From positions 29,957 to 93,956 of the forward strand of contig NZ_LFLZ01000033.1 of the NCBI RefSeq assembly GCF_001189845.1: 64,000 nucleotides of DNA. The letters run 5' to 3'. The notes under the pieces are model-generated. The model had not been told where the DNA came from. It did no database searches and saw only the letters and a list, made by a program, of their open reading frames with translations. The DNA comes from Bradyrhizobium tropiciagri. GTDB lineage: Bacteria; Pseudomonadota; Alphaproteobacteria; Rhizobiales; Xanthobacteraceae. Made by a program: the position numbers and the translations under genes. Positions 1-8,853 of the stretch are shown here, in pieces; positions within the stretch are counted from its first letter, which is position 1, and every line of letters starts with the position of its first letter.

Positions 1-475
1 CGATGGCTTGCAGGAGATCTACGCGCGCGTCATCAACTACGCGATCGCCGATCGTCCGTCCGACATGGTGATCACGACGCATGTCTGCCGCGGCAATTTC
101 CGCTCGACCTGGATTTCCTCCGGCGGCTATGAACCGGTCGCCGAGACCATGCTCGCCGGCACCAATTACGACGGCTATTTCCTGGAATATGATTCCGACC
201 GCGCCGGCGGCTTCGAGCCGCTGCGCTTCCTGCCGAAGGGCAACAAGGTCGTGGTGGTCGGCGTCATCACCTCGAAGTTCGGCGAGCTAGAGAAGAAGGA
301 CGATATCAAGCGGCGGCTGGAGGAGGCGGCGAAGTTCGCCCCGATCGAGCAGCTCGCGGTGTCCCCGCAATGCGGCTTCGCCTCGACCGAGGAGGGCAAC
401 ATCCTCTCCGAGGAAGAGCAGTGGGCCAAGCTCAGGCTCGCCGTCGAGGTCGCGAACGAGGTGTGGGGCAAGTAA
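1..475 (+). CDS. Cobalamin-independent methionine synthase (MetE C-terminal family), 5' end missing
   Basis: The reading frame is open from the window edge, with first full codon at 2, so only the C-terminal 157 residues are visible. The fragment matches the zinc-binding catalytic half of MetE-type methyltransferases, which pass a methyl group from methyltetrahydrofolate to homocysteine. The expected zinc ligands are recognisable: a His-x-Cys pair in THVCRGN (codons 80 and 86), a Glu in FLEYD (codon 185) and a Cys in SPQCGF (codon 371). The lack of an obvious N-terminal folate-binding repeat cannot be judged here because that part lies outside. It lies near metK and ahcY, so methionine formation, SAM synthesis and SAH removal are close together. 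Family call is firm; the exact methyl donor is not. Confidence 0.85.
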   Translation, partial: DGLQEIYARVINYAIADRPSDMVITTHVCRGNFRSTWISSGGYEPVAETMLAGTNYDGYFLEYDSDRAGGFEPLRFLPKGNKVVVVGVITSKFGELEKKDDIKRRLEEAAKFAPIEQLAVSPQCGFASTEEGNILSEEEQWAKLRLAVEVANEVWGK

Positions 476-487
476 GACCGTCTCCGT

Positions 488-605
488 CGTCATTGCGAGC
501 CAACGGGTCGCGCGAACGCGCGCCCGATGACAGGCTCCACGAAGCAATCCACGTCCCCGCGCGGACAGAATGGATTGCTTCGTCGCTTCGCTCCTCGCAA
601 TGACG
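488..605. repeat. Dispersed palindromic repeat, family A (GTCATTGCGAG type), copy 1
   Basis: The element starts CGTCATTGCGAG and ends CTCGCAATGACG. Inside it are GAAGCAATCC and its complement GGATTGCTTC. The whole can fold into a long imperfect hairpin. A second copy of the same design lies at 47875-47959. It fills the gap between two convergent genes, a typical place for REP-like elements, and may act as a terminator. Confidence 0.75.
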
Positions 606-620
606 GGTGAGGGGGCCGCT

Positions 621-2351
621 TCACTGCTCCGCCAGATAGACCTCGCCGAGCAACGAAGAGTTCGACCACGGCACCTGCTTGTCCTTGGTCGCGGCGACGA
701 CCTCGGCGCGGACCCGCGTCAGCATCTGCTGCACTTCGAGGCCGGGCGTGCCGACATGGCGCGACAGTGCCGCAGAAAACGGGCTGTTGGCGCCTTCGCC
801 GTCGAGTGCGACCTGGCCCGGCGCGGTCGCGAACGCGATCAGCGTGCCGGCGCCTAGCGTCGAGCCTGACCCGAGCGTAGCGGGCGCGGCAAGGCCGGAG
901 CCGGCCTCGATGCCGCGGCTGGGCCCTGTGGACGCCACCTGCGGCGCCGTCGGATTGTTACGGCAGGCATCGAGGATCAGGATGTTGGTGCGGATCTGAT
1001 CGTCGAGGCCGGCCATGATCGTATCCATATCGACCATCGCATCGGTCATGCGCCCGCCTGCCTTGAACTCGATATCGACAGGCACGAGGTAATTGCGGCC
1101 GTCGACCTGCACGCCATGGCCGGCGTAATAGACCACGGCGATCTGCGACTGCGTCGCCTCGCGCAGGAAGTCGTGGATCGTCCTCTGCATCGCGTCGCGG
1201 TCGAGATCGAGACCCTCCGAAACGGTGAAGCCGATGTCGCGCAGGCTCCTGGCGATGGCGCGTGCATCGTTGGGCGGATTGGGTAGCGCCTTCACATGCG
1301 CATAGGCGCCGTTGCCGATCACGAGCGCGACGCGCCGGCCGGCCGCTGCGGCTTGCACGCGTGCCGCCGGTGCGGCCGGATGAGCTGCGGCGGGCGCCGG
1401 CGGTGCGGGAGCGGGGCTGCTCTCGGCGGCAGGCACTGCCGCGGTCTTGCGTGGTGCTGCGTCAGCCTCCTTCAGCAGCGCGATCCGCACCTTGGCGGTG
1501 GCCTGGTTGGCTTTGCTGCCGACGTCGGAGGCGATGCCCTCGATCACCACAGCGTAGTCTTCCTTGGCGTGCGCCGCGTCGCCCTTGGCTTCATAGGCGA
1601 GGCCGCGCTGGGTGTAGGCCGAGATCAGCACGCTGCCGGGCGGCGTCATGATGTTGACGGGCGCTTTCGCCTTCGCGAGCCGGATCGCGTCCGTCGTGTC
1701 CGCGATCGCGCGCGCGATGTCGCCCTTGGCGCGCCAGATCACGGCACGGCGGATCAGCGGCTGCGGCAGTGACGGATCGATCCTGACGGCCTCGTTGATG
1801 TCGGCGAGCGCGCCGTCGAGATCGCCGAGCGCCTGCTTCGACGCGCCGCGGTTCTGATAGGAGAACGCCGACCTCGGATCGGCCTTGATCGCCGCGTCAT
1901 AGTCGGCAATCGCCTTGGCGTAGTCACCCTTGCCGCGATAGGCGTTGCCGCGGTTGTGATAGATGATGCCGCTCGGCGGCCCCATCCGCAGCGCGTCGTT
2001 GAAGTCGGCGATTGCGATGTCGTACTCGCCCTTGTCGTAATAGGCCGAGCCGCGCAGATTGTAGACGGCAGTGCTGGGCTTGAGACGCAGCGCCTCGGTC
2101 GCGTCCGCGATCACCTGCGGGTAGTTGCCCTTCTTGTTCCAGCCGACTGCGCGCCAGAAATAGATGGTCGCGAGCTTCTCGCCGGAAACCACCTTTAGCA
2201 CGATGATCTTGGTGCAGGCGTCGATCATCTGGTCGGCCGGCGTGGTGTCGGTCGTGCAGAGCGGGCCGAGCTGGGAACGCGTCTGGGCGAAACCGGGCGC
2301 CGACCACAGGGCGGCAAGCAGCAGGCAGGGGATCAGGAGCAGGCGGCGCAT
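621..2351 (-). CDS. Secreted TPR-repeat protein with C-terminal caspase (peptidase C14) domain
   Basis: The 576-residue protein starts with a clear Sec signal peptide (MRRLLLIPCLLLAALWSAPG, cleavage near AFA-Q). Residues about 50-280 hold tandem TPR units recognisable by repeated AIADxxxAL and YxNRG patterns. A Pro/Ala-rich linker follows at about 290-335. The C-terminal part from VALVIGNGAY carries the caspase fold, with the catalytic His in YYAGHGVQ near residue 410 and the catalytic Cys in LDACRNNP near residue 462. Prokaryotic caspases of this type cut after basic residues, but the substrate here is unknown. The TPR part probably binds a partner protein in the periplasm. A second caspase protein without TPRs is at 51206-52789. 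It is transcribed away from the methyltransferase pseudogene. Confidence 0.85.
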   Translation of the reverse strand: MRRLLLIPCLLLAALWSAPGFAQTRSQLGPLCTTDTTPADQMIDACTKIIVLKVVSGEKLATIYFWRAVGWNKKGNYPQVIADATEALRLKPSTAVYNLRGSAYYDKGEYDIAIADFNDALRMGPPSGIIYHNRGNAYRGKGDYAKAIADYDAAIKADPRSAFSYQNRGASKQALGDLDGALADINEAVRIDPSLPQPLIRRAVIWRAKGDIARAIADTTDAIRLAKAKAPVNIMTPPGSVLISAYTQRGLAYEAKGDAAHAKEDYAVVIEGIASDVGSKANQATAKVRIALLKEADAAPRKTAAVPAAESSPAPAPPAPAAAHPAAPAARVQAAAAGRRVALVIGNGAYAHVKALPNPPNDARAIARSLRDIGFTVSEGLDLDRDAMQRTIHDFLREATQSQIAVVYYAGHGVQVDGRNYLVPVDIEFKAGGRMTDAMVDMDTIMAGLDDQIRTNILILDACRNNPTAPQVASTGPSRGIEAGSGLAAPATLGSGSTLGAGTLIAFATAPGQVALDGEGANSPFSAALSRHVGTPGLEVQQMLTRVRAEVVAATKDKQVPWSNSSLLGEVYLAEQ

Positions 2352-2536
2352 CGGTTATCCGGGCGTGGCGGCCGTCATGGTGATCGGCGACGGCGAGGTG
2401 GTTCTGGAGGCGATCATGAATGTTTGGTGATCGGGCGGCAGAGGGGGTTCAACTGGTGGGAAAACGGTGGTAAGACCTCGCCGCACACTATCTCTGCCCA
2501 CTTTTGTCCCACTCGCTGCTGCCCACTCCAGGCGCC

Positions 2537-3891
2537 ATGAAGAACGACGAAATCCTCAGCCAGATCACGGATTTCTGCCGGCGCTCCGACATGGCGGAGA
2601 CGACGTTCGGCCGCCGTGCCGTCAATGACGGCAAGCTGGTGCACCGGCTGCGCGAGGGCAAGCGCATCACCATCGATACGCTCGATCGCATCAATGGCTT
2701 CATCGCGACGTCGACGCCGGGGGGCGTGGCGCCGCCGCGCGGGCTCGTGGTGCCGCCGGAAAAGCGCGATCCGAGGGGTAATTTCCGCTTCTTCGAGAAC
2801 CGCCAGCGCTATCTGCTGTTCGTGCATACCTGCAGCGAGAAGCGGGTGATCGCCGACCGGGTCGCGTTGGAACTGGGCGCGATCCACCCCCGGCCGCCGG
2901 CGCTGCGGGTGTTCGACGCCGGGATGGGCGATGGCACCGTGCTGGCGCGGGTCCTGCGTGCCATGCATGGCCGCTTCCCACATATGCCGTTCTATGTCGC
3001 CGGCAAGGAACTGAGCCTCGAGGACGTCCGCCTCACCCTGGACAAAGTCCCGGACCGTCTGTTTGAGCACCCGGCCAGTGTCTTCGTGTTCACCAACATG
3101 TATTACGCCGAGGCGCCCTGGCTGACGCCGAAGAACTCCGCGGCGGCCGCCAGCATGATCTGGCACGAAGTGGCGCTGCGCGGGGCCTCCTCCGGCGAAT
3201 TCGAGGCCCAGATCGCGGAACTCGGTCCATTCCTGGAGCAGAATTGGCGGGCCAATCTCAGTCCCGGCAATGCGATGCCAATCTATGAGCGGCCGGTGGC
3301 ACTGGTGCTGTACCGCGACGATCACCGCTTCCTGCTCGATTCCATCATTCCGCGGGCCGGCCGCACCGAAGCGAATTTCGATCTTGTGATCGCCTCGCAA
3401 CCCTACCGCGCGAAGTCCTCGGTGAACTTTCGCGCCAAGCGGATCATCGCGCCGCTGGCCCGCGCGCTGCGCGGCGGCGGGCGGCTGATAGGAATCCACT
3501 CCCACGGAAGCGATCCCGGGCTTGAAATGATTCAAGCGTCTGGCCCGGAGAAAATCCTTTCGCCGTCAGCCGCCATGAGATACTGCGCGCGGTGAAATAC
3601 GAGTTGGGCTCGGCGGGTCGCGAGCTGAACTTCAATGCCTACGCCGATAATCGCTCGATCTTCCGATATGATATGGAAGCGCTGCCTAATGAGGTGACCG
3701 GCTCGATCGGAACCTCGACGGCCTTTGCCGCGTGGAATGCCGCGGTGTATGTCGCGCAGATCGAAGATGAGCGGTTGGTCGAAACGACCGAAAACGGACG
3801 AGCTCTCGAGGCCACACGCGAAGTTCTCCGCAAACACAACGGGCTGTGGTTCTACGACGAATCCTACGTCATCTCACGGCGACGAGACTGA
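2537..3891 (+). pseudogene. HTH-like plus SAM-dependent methyltransferase fusion, broken by a single-base frameshift
   Basis: Two frames join into one protein of about 450 residues. The first runs from ATG 2537 (MKNDEIL) to a stop at 3595. The second continues from TGG at 3541 (WPGENPF, then RAVKYELGSAGREL) to 3891. Inserting one base near 3537-3540 restores continuity. Residues about 1-55 look like the small alphaproteobacterial HTH domain (TFGRRAVNDGKLVHRLREG). A Rossmann methyltransferase core follows, with motif I FDAGMGDGT. The end is a substrate domain of unknown specificity. An upstream TTG at 2504 could start the same frame. The disruption is one clean indel, so a sequencing error is more likely than decay. 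The gene ends 61 bases before metK, whose product would supply its cofactor. Confidence 0.7.
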
Positions 3892-3952
3892 CATGCCGGG
3901 GACATATTCACCAACCAACGTCGGACTTCGACGAAACAAGGGGTTTGCTTGA

Positions 3953-5149
3953 ATGCGCGCGTCTTATCTCTTCACCAGCGAGTCGGTCTCGGAAGGCCAT
4001 CCGGACAAGGTCTGCGATCGTATCTCGGATGAGATCGTCGATCTGTTCTACCGTGAGGGACCGAAAGCGGGCATCGACCCGTGGCAGATCCGTGCGGCCT
4101 GCGAGACGCTCGCGACCACCAACAAGGTGGTGATCGCCGGCGAAACGCGCGGCCCGAGCTCGGTCACCAACGACCACATCGAGAGCGTCGTGCGCGGCGC
4201 CATCAAGGACATCGGCTACGAGCAGGACGGCTTCCACTGGAAGACCTGCGACATCGAGATCCTGCTGCATCCGCAGTCGGCCGATATCGCGCAGGGCGTC
4301 GACGCGCTGCAGCCGGGCGAGGTCAAGGAAGAGGGTGCCGGCGACCAGGGCATCATGTTCGGTTACGCCACCAACGAGACGCCGGACCTGATGCCGGCGC
4401 CGATCTTCTACGCCCACAAGATCCTGCGCCTGATCTCCGAAGCGCGCCACTCCGGCAAAGAGAAGGTGCTGGGTCCGGACTCCAAGAGCCAGGTCACCGT
4501 GCAGTACGAGAACGGCAAGCCGGTCGGCGTCCGCGAGATCGTGGTCTCGCACCAGCATCTGGTCGAGGATCTCTCCTCCAACCAGATCCGCGACATCGTC
4601 GAGCCGTATGTGCGCGAGGCGCTGCCGAAGGAGTGGATCAACGGCAAGACGATCTGGCACATCAATCCGACCGGCAAGTTCTTCATCGGCGGTCCCGACG
4701 GCGATTCCGGCCTGACCGGCCGCAAGATCATTGTCGACACTTACGGCGGCGCGGCTCCGCATGGCGGCGGCGCGTTCTCCGGCAAGGATCCGACCAAGGT
4801 CGACCGTTCGGCAGCTTATGCCGCGCGCTACGTCGCCAAGAACATCGTCGCGGCCGGTCTTGCCGACCGCTGCACGCTGCAGCTCGCCTACGCGATCGGC
4901 GTGGCGCGTCCGCTGTCGATCTACATCGACACCCACGGCACCGGTAAGGTGTCGGAGGACGAGCTCGAGAAGGCGGCGGCCAAGGCGATGGATCTGACGC
5001 CGCGCGGCATCCGCACCCATCTCGATCTCAACCGCCCGATCTACGCGCGCACCTCGGCCTACGGCCATTTCGGCCGCACGCCGGACAATGAGGGCGGCTT
5101 CTCCTGGGAGAAGACCGATCTCGTCGAGCCGCTGAAGCGCGCGCTCTAA
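3953..5149 (+). CDS. metK: S-adenosylmethionine synthetase
   Basis: The enzyme makes S-adenosylmethionine from ATP and methionine in the cytoplasm, releasing phosphate and diphosphate. The 398-residue length is normal for bacterial MetK. Visible signatures are the N-terminal FTSESVSEGHPDK (ATP and Mg binding), the GAGDQGIMFGYA hexapeptide region and the P-loop-like GGGAFSGKDPTKVDRSAAY near the C-terminus. ATG 3953 is preceded by AAGGGG at a suitable distance. With ahcY directly downstream it supplies and recycles the methyl donor. The 61-base leader is too short for a known SAM riboswitch class and shows no such fold by eye. Confidence 0.98.
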   Translation: MRASYLFTSESVSEGHPDKVCDRISDEIVDLFYREGPKAGIDPWQIRAACETLATTNKVVIAGETRGPSSVTNDHIESVVRGAIKDIGYEQDGFHWKTCDIEILLHPQSADIAQGVDALQPGEVKEEGAGDQGIMFGYATNETPDLMPAPIFYAHKILRLISEARHSGKEKVLGPDSKSQVTVQYENGKPVGVREIVVSHQHLVEDLSSNQIRDIVEPYVREALPKEWINGKTIWHINPTGKFFIGGPDGDSGLTGRKIIVDTYGGAAPHGGGAFSGKDPTKVDRSAAYAARYVAKNIVAAGLADRCTLQLAYAIGVARPLSIYIDTHGTGKVSEDELEKAAAKAMDLTPRGIRTHLDLNRPIYARTSAYGHFGRTPDNEGGFSWEKTDLVEPLKRAL

Positions 5150-5156
5150 CGCTTGC

Positions 5157-5252
5157 GTCATTCCGGGGCGCTCGCGAGAGCGAGCGAACCCGGAATCCTC
5201 TTCCGTCAGTTCCAGATTCCGGGTTCGTCTCTTCGAGGCGCCCCGGAATGAC
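5157..5252. repeat. Dispersed palindromic repeat, family B (GTCATTCCGGGGCGC type)
   Basis: The metK-ahcY gap is almost filled by an inverted repeat. CGTCATTCCGGGGCGC at the left end pairs with GGCGCCCCGGAATGACC at the right. An inner pair is GAACCCGGAATC and GATTCCGGGTTCG. The bipartite hairpin is typical of REP/BIME-like elements. It may modulate read-through from metK into ahcY. Confidence 0.75.
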
Positions 5253-5275
5253 CAGTTCAACAACAGGACGCTCAA

Positions 5276-6703
5276 ATGAACGCCCCCACGAAGCCCGGCT
5301 TCACCGACTACATCGTCAAGGACATTGCGCTCGCCGATTTCGGCCGCAAGGAAATCTCGCTGGCCGAGACCGAAATGCCCGGCCTGATGGCCACCCGCGA
5401 GGAGTTCGGCCCCAAGCAGCCGCTGAAGGGCGCGCGCATCGCGGGCTCGCTGCACATGACGATCCAGACCGCCGTGCTGATCGAGACGCTGGCCGCGCTC
5501 GGCGCCGACATCCGCTGGGTCTCCTGCAACATCTATTCGACCCAGGATCACGCCGCCGCGGCAATCGCCGCCGCCGGCATTCCGGTGTTCGCCGTCAAGG
5601 GCGAGACGCTGACCGAGTACTGGGACTACACCGCCAAGCTGTTCGACTGGCACGGCGGCGGCACCCCGAACATGATCCTCGATGACGGCGGCGACGCCAC
5701 CATGCTGGTGCATGCCGGCTACCGCGCGGAGCAGGGCGATACCGCCTTCCTCGACAAGCCGACCTCCGAGGAAGAGGAGATCTTCTACGCGCTGGTCAAA
5801 CGTCTGCTGAAGGAGAAGCCGAAGGGCTACTTCGCCGAGCTCGCCAAGAACATCAAGGGCGTCTCGGAAGAGACCACCACGGGCGTGCATCGTCTGTACG
5901 AGATGGCCAACAAGGGCACGCTCTTGTTCCCGGCGATCAACGTCAACGACAGCGTCACCAAGTCGAAGTTCGACAACCTCTATGGCTGCCGCGAGTCGCT
6001 GGTCGACGGCATCCGCCGCGGCACCGACGTGATGCTGTCGGGCAAGGTCGCGATGGTCGCGGGCTTCGGCGACGTCGGCAAGGGCTCGGCGGCCTCGCTG
6101 CGCCAGGCCGGCTGCCGCGTGATGGTCTCCGAAGTCGATCCGATCTGCGCGCTGCAGGCGGCGATGGAAGGCTATGAGGTCGTGACCATGGAAGACGCCG
6201 CGCCGCGCGCCGACATCTTCGTCACCGCCACCGGCAACAAGGACATCATCACCATCGACCACATGCGCGCGATGAAGGATCGCGCCATCGTCTGCAACAT
6301 CGGCCACTTCGACAACGAGATCCAGATCGCGTCCTTGCGCAATCTGAAGTGGACCAACATCAAGCCGCAGGTCGACGAGATCGAATTCCCCGACAAGCAC
6401 CGCATCATCATGCTGTCGGAGGGCCGCCTCGTGAACCTCGGCAATGCGATGGGCCACCCGTCCTTTGTGATGTCGGCGTCGTTCACCAACCAGACGCTGG
6501 CGCAGATCGAGCTGTTCGCCAACAACAAGGATGGCAAGTACGCCAAGAAGGTCTACGTGCTGCCGAAGACGCTCGACGAGAAGGTCGCCCGCCTGCACCT
6601 CGCCAAGATCGGCGTCAAGCTGACCGAGCTGCGCAAGGAACAGGCCGACTATATCGGCGTCAAGCAGGAAGGTCCGTACAAGTCGGATCACTACCGCTAC
6701 TGA
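5276..6703 (+). CDS. ahcY: Adenosylhomocysteinase
   Basis: The NAD-dependent enzyme splits S-adenosylhomocysteine into adenosine and homocysteine, relieving product inhibition of methyltransferases. The 475-residue protein shows the substrate region GSLHMTIQTAVLIETL, the NAD-binding segment VAGFGDVGKGSAASLR and the C-terminal signature ending KSDHYRY, with the conserved Lys and Tyr pair. AGGA precedes ATG 5276. The gene follows metK with only the family B repeat between them and ends at a strong terminator, so the two may form one transcription unit. Confidence 0.98.
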   Translation: MNAPTKPGFTDYIVKDIALADFGRKEISLAETEMPGLMATREEFGPKQPLKGARIAGSLHMTIQTAVLIETLAALGADIRWVSCNIYSTQDHAAAAIAAAGIPVFAVKGETLTEYWDYTAKLFDWHGGGTPNMILDDGGDATMLVHAGYRAEQGDTAFLDKPTSEEEEIFYALVKRLLKEKPKGYFAELAKNIKGVSEETTTGVHRLYEMANKGTLLFPAINVNDSVTKSKFDNLYGCRESLVDGIRRGTDVMLSGKVAMVAGFGDVGKGSAASLRQAGCRVMVSEVDPICALQAAMEGYEVVTMEDAAPRADIFVTATGNKDIITIDHMRAMKDRAIVCNIGHFDNEIQIASLRNLKWTNIKPQVDEIEFPDKHRIIMLSEGRLVNLGNAMGHPSFVMSASFTNQTLAQIELFANNKDGKYAKKVYVLPKTLDEKVARLHLAKIGVKLTELRKEQADYIGVKQEGPYKSDHYRY

Positions 6704-6733
6704 GCTGCGCTGACCGCGATCGATGAAGTGAAG

Positions 6734-6760
6734 AGCCCCGGCCATCGTCCGGGGCTTTTT
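6734..6760 (+). terminator. Rho-independent terminator after ahcY
   Basis: AGCCCCGG and CCGGGGCT form an 8-bp stem with a 7-base loop, followed directly by a run of T residues. Confidence 0.85.
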
Positions 6761-6793
6761 GCTGCGCTGTTTTGCAGGCGGGCCTCGTCATTT

Positions 6794-7150
6794 GTCGTCC
6801 TGGCGAAAGCCAGGACCCATAACCACCGCAATTGCTGATGAGCGGGAATGGGGCCCCGGCGTCGCTCAACAATGATCGCTTGGGGTAATGGGTCCTGGCT
6901 TTCGCAGGGACGACGATGTGGATGGTTCTCGATTCAAGGTGCCAAACACGCGGTGTCATCACCCGCGAAAGCGGCTGATCCAGTAGAGGCAATTGTTATT
7001 GAGGCGATGGGCTGCCCGCCAGGCGTCGTCCCTGCGAAAGCAGGGACCCATACGCCGCGGCGGATTTTGTTGCAGGTACTCGTCGTTCCATCATCGCCAA
7101 CAATGAGCGATTGTGGTTATGGGTCCCTGCTTACGTAAAGCAGGGACGAC
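6794..7150. repeat. Array of four palindromic repeats, family C (CGTCCCTGCGAAAGCAGGGAC type)
   Basis: Four copies lie in alternating orientation between ahcY and the IclR gene: 6794-6822 (+), 6886-6914 (-), 7025-7052 (+) and 7117-7150 (-). Each has a core stem such as TCCCTGC-GAAA-GCAGGGA followed by CCCATA. Copies 1 and 2 have TCCTGGC-type variants. Linkers between copies share CAACAATGA and ATCGC words, so larger composite units were probably duplicated. The 561-base gap holds no credible gene. Confidence 0.75.
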
Positions 7151-7264
7151 AGTGAGTTTGTTGCACGGTCTGGGAGTCATACGTCGCGCATTGGCGCGAC
7201 ATGGTCTGCCCGAGCTTGGCTAGTCGTTCCGCCCTCTCATGAACAGAGGGCGCCGTAATCCGCC

Positions 7265-8059
7265 TCACCCCGCCTTCCGCGCCGTGCCGTGTCCGAGCTG
7301 CCGCGAGATGTCGCTGGCGCAATCGCGCAGCGCGGCCGCGATCGCGCTGTCCCAGCTGGCGTCGAAGGTGCCTTCCGGGCCCATCGCGGTTATGACCAGG
7401 GCGACGTGGCCGGCGTGGTCGAACACCGGGGCGGCGAAGGCGTTGACGCCGGGCAAGGGATCGCCGATCGCGCGCGCGAGGCCGCGACTCTGAACTTCCG
7501 AAAGCATCTCCGTGGTCTTCGCGCTGATGGTCTCGCGCTTTGGATTGTAGCCGACGCCGAGGCGGTCGAGGCCGCTCTCGAGCGCGGTCTTGACGGCGTT
7601 CGGCGGCATGAAGGCGGCGAAGGCGCGGCCGGTCGCGGTTTCGAGCAATGCCACCACCGATCCGACGCGCATTGCGATATGCACGGGATGGCTCGGCTCC
7701 TCGAGCCGCACCACGGTCGCGCCGTGGGTGCCCCACACCGAGAGCGACACCGCATGATTAATGCTGTCGGCGAGCGCGGCGATCCTGGGCGTCGCGATCC
7801 GCACCGCGGACTGCCGGCGCAGGCTGATCAGGCCGAGCTCGAGCGCCAGCGCCCCGATCTCGTAGCGGCCGGTGGTCTCGTCCTGCTCGATCAGGCCGAT
7901 GCGCGAAAAACTGACGAGATAGGGATGTGCCTTGGCTGGCGGCATGCCGGCTTCGCGCGCGAGATCGCGCAGCATCATAGGCTCGCCGCTGCGGGCGAGC
8001 GCGCGGAGCAATTCCCCGCCGACCTCGATCGATTGTATGCCGCGGCTTTCTCTCGTCAT
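7265..8059 (-). CDS. IclR family transcriptional regulator
   Basis: The 264-residue protein has the two-domain IclR layout. An N-terminal winged helix (IQSIEVGGELLRALARSGEP and LRDLAREAGMPPAKAHPYLVS) takes up residues about 5-70. A C-terminal effector domain occupies about 80-255. The start ATG at 8059 gives MTRESRGIQSIEV, which fits the family N-terminus. It is the last gene of the leftward cluster with an SDR, an FAD oxidoreductase and a substrate-binding protein, and probably senses a substrate or intermediate of that pathway. No operator could be assigned with certainty; the CRP-like palindrome upstream of the cluster is not a typical IclR site. Confidence 0.88.
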   Translation of the reverse strand: MTRESRGIQSIEVGGELLRALARSGEPMMLRDLAREAGMPPAKAHPYLVSFSRIGLIEQDETTGRYEIGALALELGLISLRRQSAVRIATPRIAALADSINHAVSLSVWGTHGATVVRLEEPSHPVHIAMRVGSVVALLETATGRAFAAFMPPNAVKTALESGLDRLGVGYNPKRETISAKTTEMLSEVQSRGLARAIGDPLPGVNAFAAPVFDHAGHVALVITAMGPEGTFDASWDSAIAAALRDCASDISRQLGHGTARKAG

Positions 8060-8088
8060 CGCGTCCTGCCAGCTCTCCGACAACGTCC

Positions 8089-8853
8089 TTATACGGCGAG
8101 AAACCCTCCGTCGACCGGCATGGTCACGCCGTTCACATAAGACGCCAGCTCCGAGGCGAGGAACACCACCGGACCCACCAGCTCCTCGGGCTGGCCGACG
8201 CGGCCAAGCGGCGTGCGGCCCAGAAATCCGGCGAGCCGGACAGGGTCGTTGCGGGTCGCTTCGGTCATCGCGGTTTCGATCACGCCGGGCGCGATCGCAT
8301 TGACCCTGATGCCATCGGCGGCGAGCTCGCGGGCGAGCGCCTGGGTCAACAGCTTCACGCCGCCCTTGGACGGTGCGTAGCCCAGCGTGTCGGCCACGCC
8401 GAGGAAGGAGGCGATCGAGCCGAGATTGATGATCGTGCCGCGCGTCTCGCGCAGCGCCGGCAGGAAGGCGTGGGTGACGTTGAAGGTACCGGTCAGATTG
8501 ACGTCGAGCACCCGCCGCCAATTGTCCTGCGCCCGCGGGGAAGAGATGCCTTCGCGGATGATGATGCCGGCATTGTTGACCAGGATCGCGATCGGCCCGA
8601 CCTCGCGCGCCATCCTTTGCGCCAGCGCGTAACAGGCTTCGGCATCGGTTACGTCGAGGTCGAAGGACCATGCCGCGCGGCCGTGTTCGCGGATGTCGGC
8701 CGCGGTTTGCTCGGCGCCGGCAAGATCGATGTCGGTCACGACAACGTCTGCGCCATGCGCCGCGAGGCCGAGCGCGATGGCGCGCCCATTGCCGTGCGCT
8801 GCTCCAGTGACCAGCGCGCGCTTGCCGGTAAGCAGGTTCGGCAATGCGCTCAT
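8089..8853 (-). CDS. SDR family oxidoreductase
   Basis: A classical short-chain dehydrogenase/reductase of 254 residues. It shows the nucleotide-binding TGAAHGNGRAIA, the structural NNAGI, a catalytic Ser in LGSIAS, YAPSKGG with the catalytic Tyr and Lys, and the C-terminal PVDGG. An acidic residue after the second strand (VTDID) suggests NAD rather than NADP. The start overlaps the stop of the upstream FAD oxidoreductase gene by four bases, indicating translational coupling. Substrate unknown; hydroxyl oxidation in the same catabolic route as the oxidoreductase is likely. Confidence 0.9.
   Translation of the reverse strand: MSALPNLLTGKRALVTGAAHGNGRAIALGLAAHGADVVVTDIDLAGAEQTAADIREHGRAAWSFDLDVTDAEACYALAQRMAREVGPIAILVNNAGIIIREGISSPRAQDNWRRVLDVNLTGTFNVTHAFLPALRETRGTIINLGSIASFLGVADTLGYAPSKGGVKLLTQALARELAADGIRVNAIAPGVIETAMTEATRNDPVRLAGFLGRTPLGRVGQPEELVGPVVFLASELASYVNGVTMPVDGGFLAV

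Noticed and set aside
3892..3952. SAM or SAH riboswitch before metK
   Set aside because: The gap is only 61 bases and shows no conserved pseudoknot-type pairing by eye.
3908..6745. A 945-codon open frame on the minus strand over metK and ahcY
   Set aside because: It is an antisense frame caused by codon bias in GC-rich genes; its sequence is low-complexity and the plus strand holds two certain enzymes.
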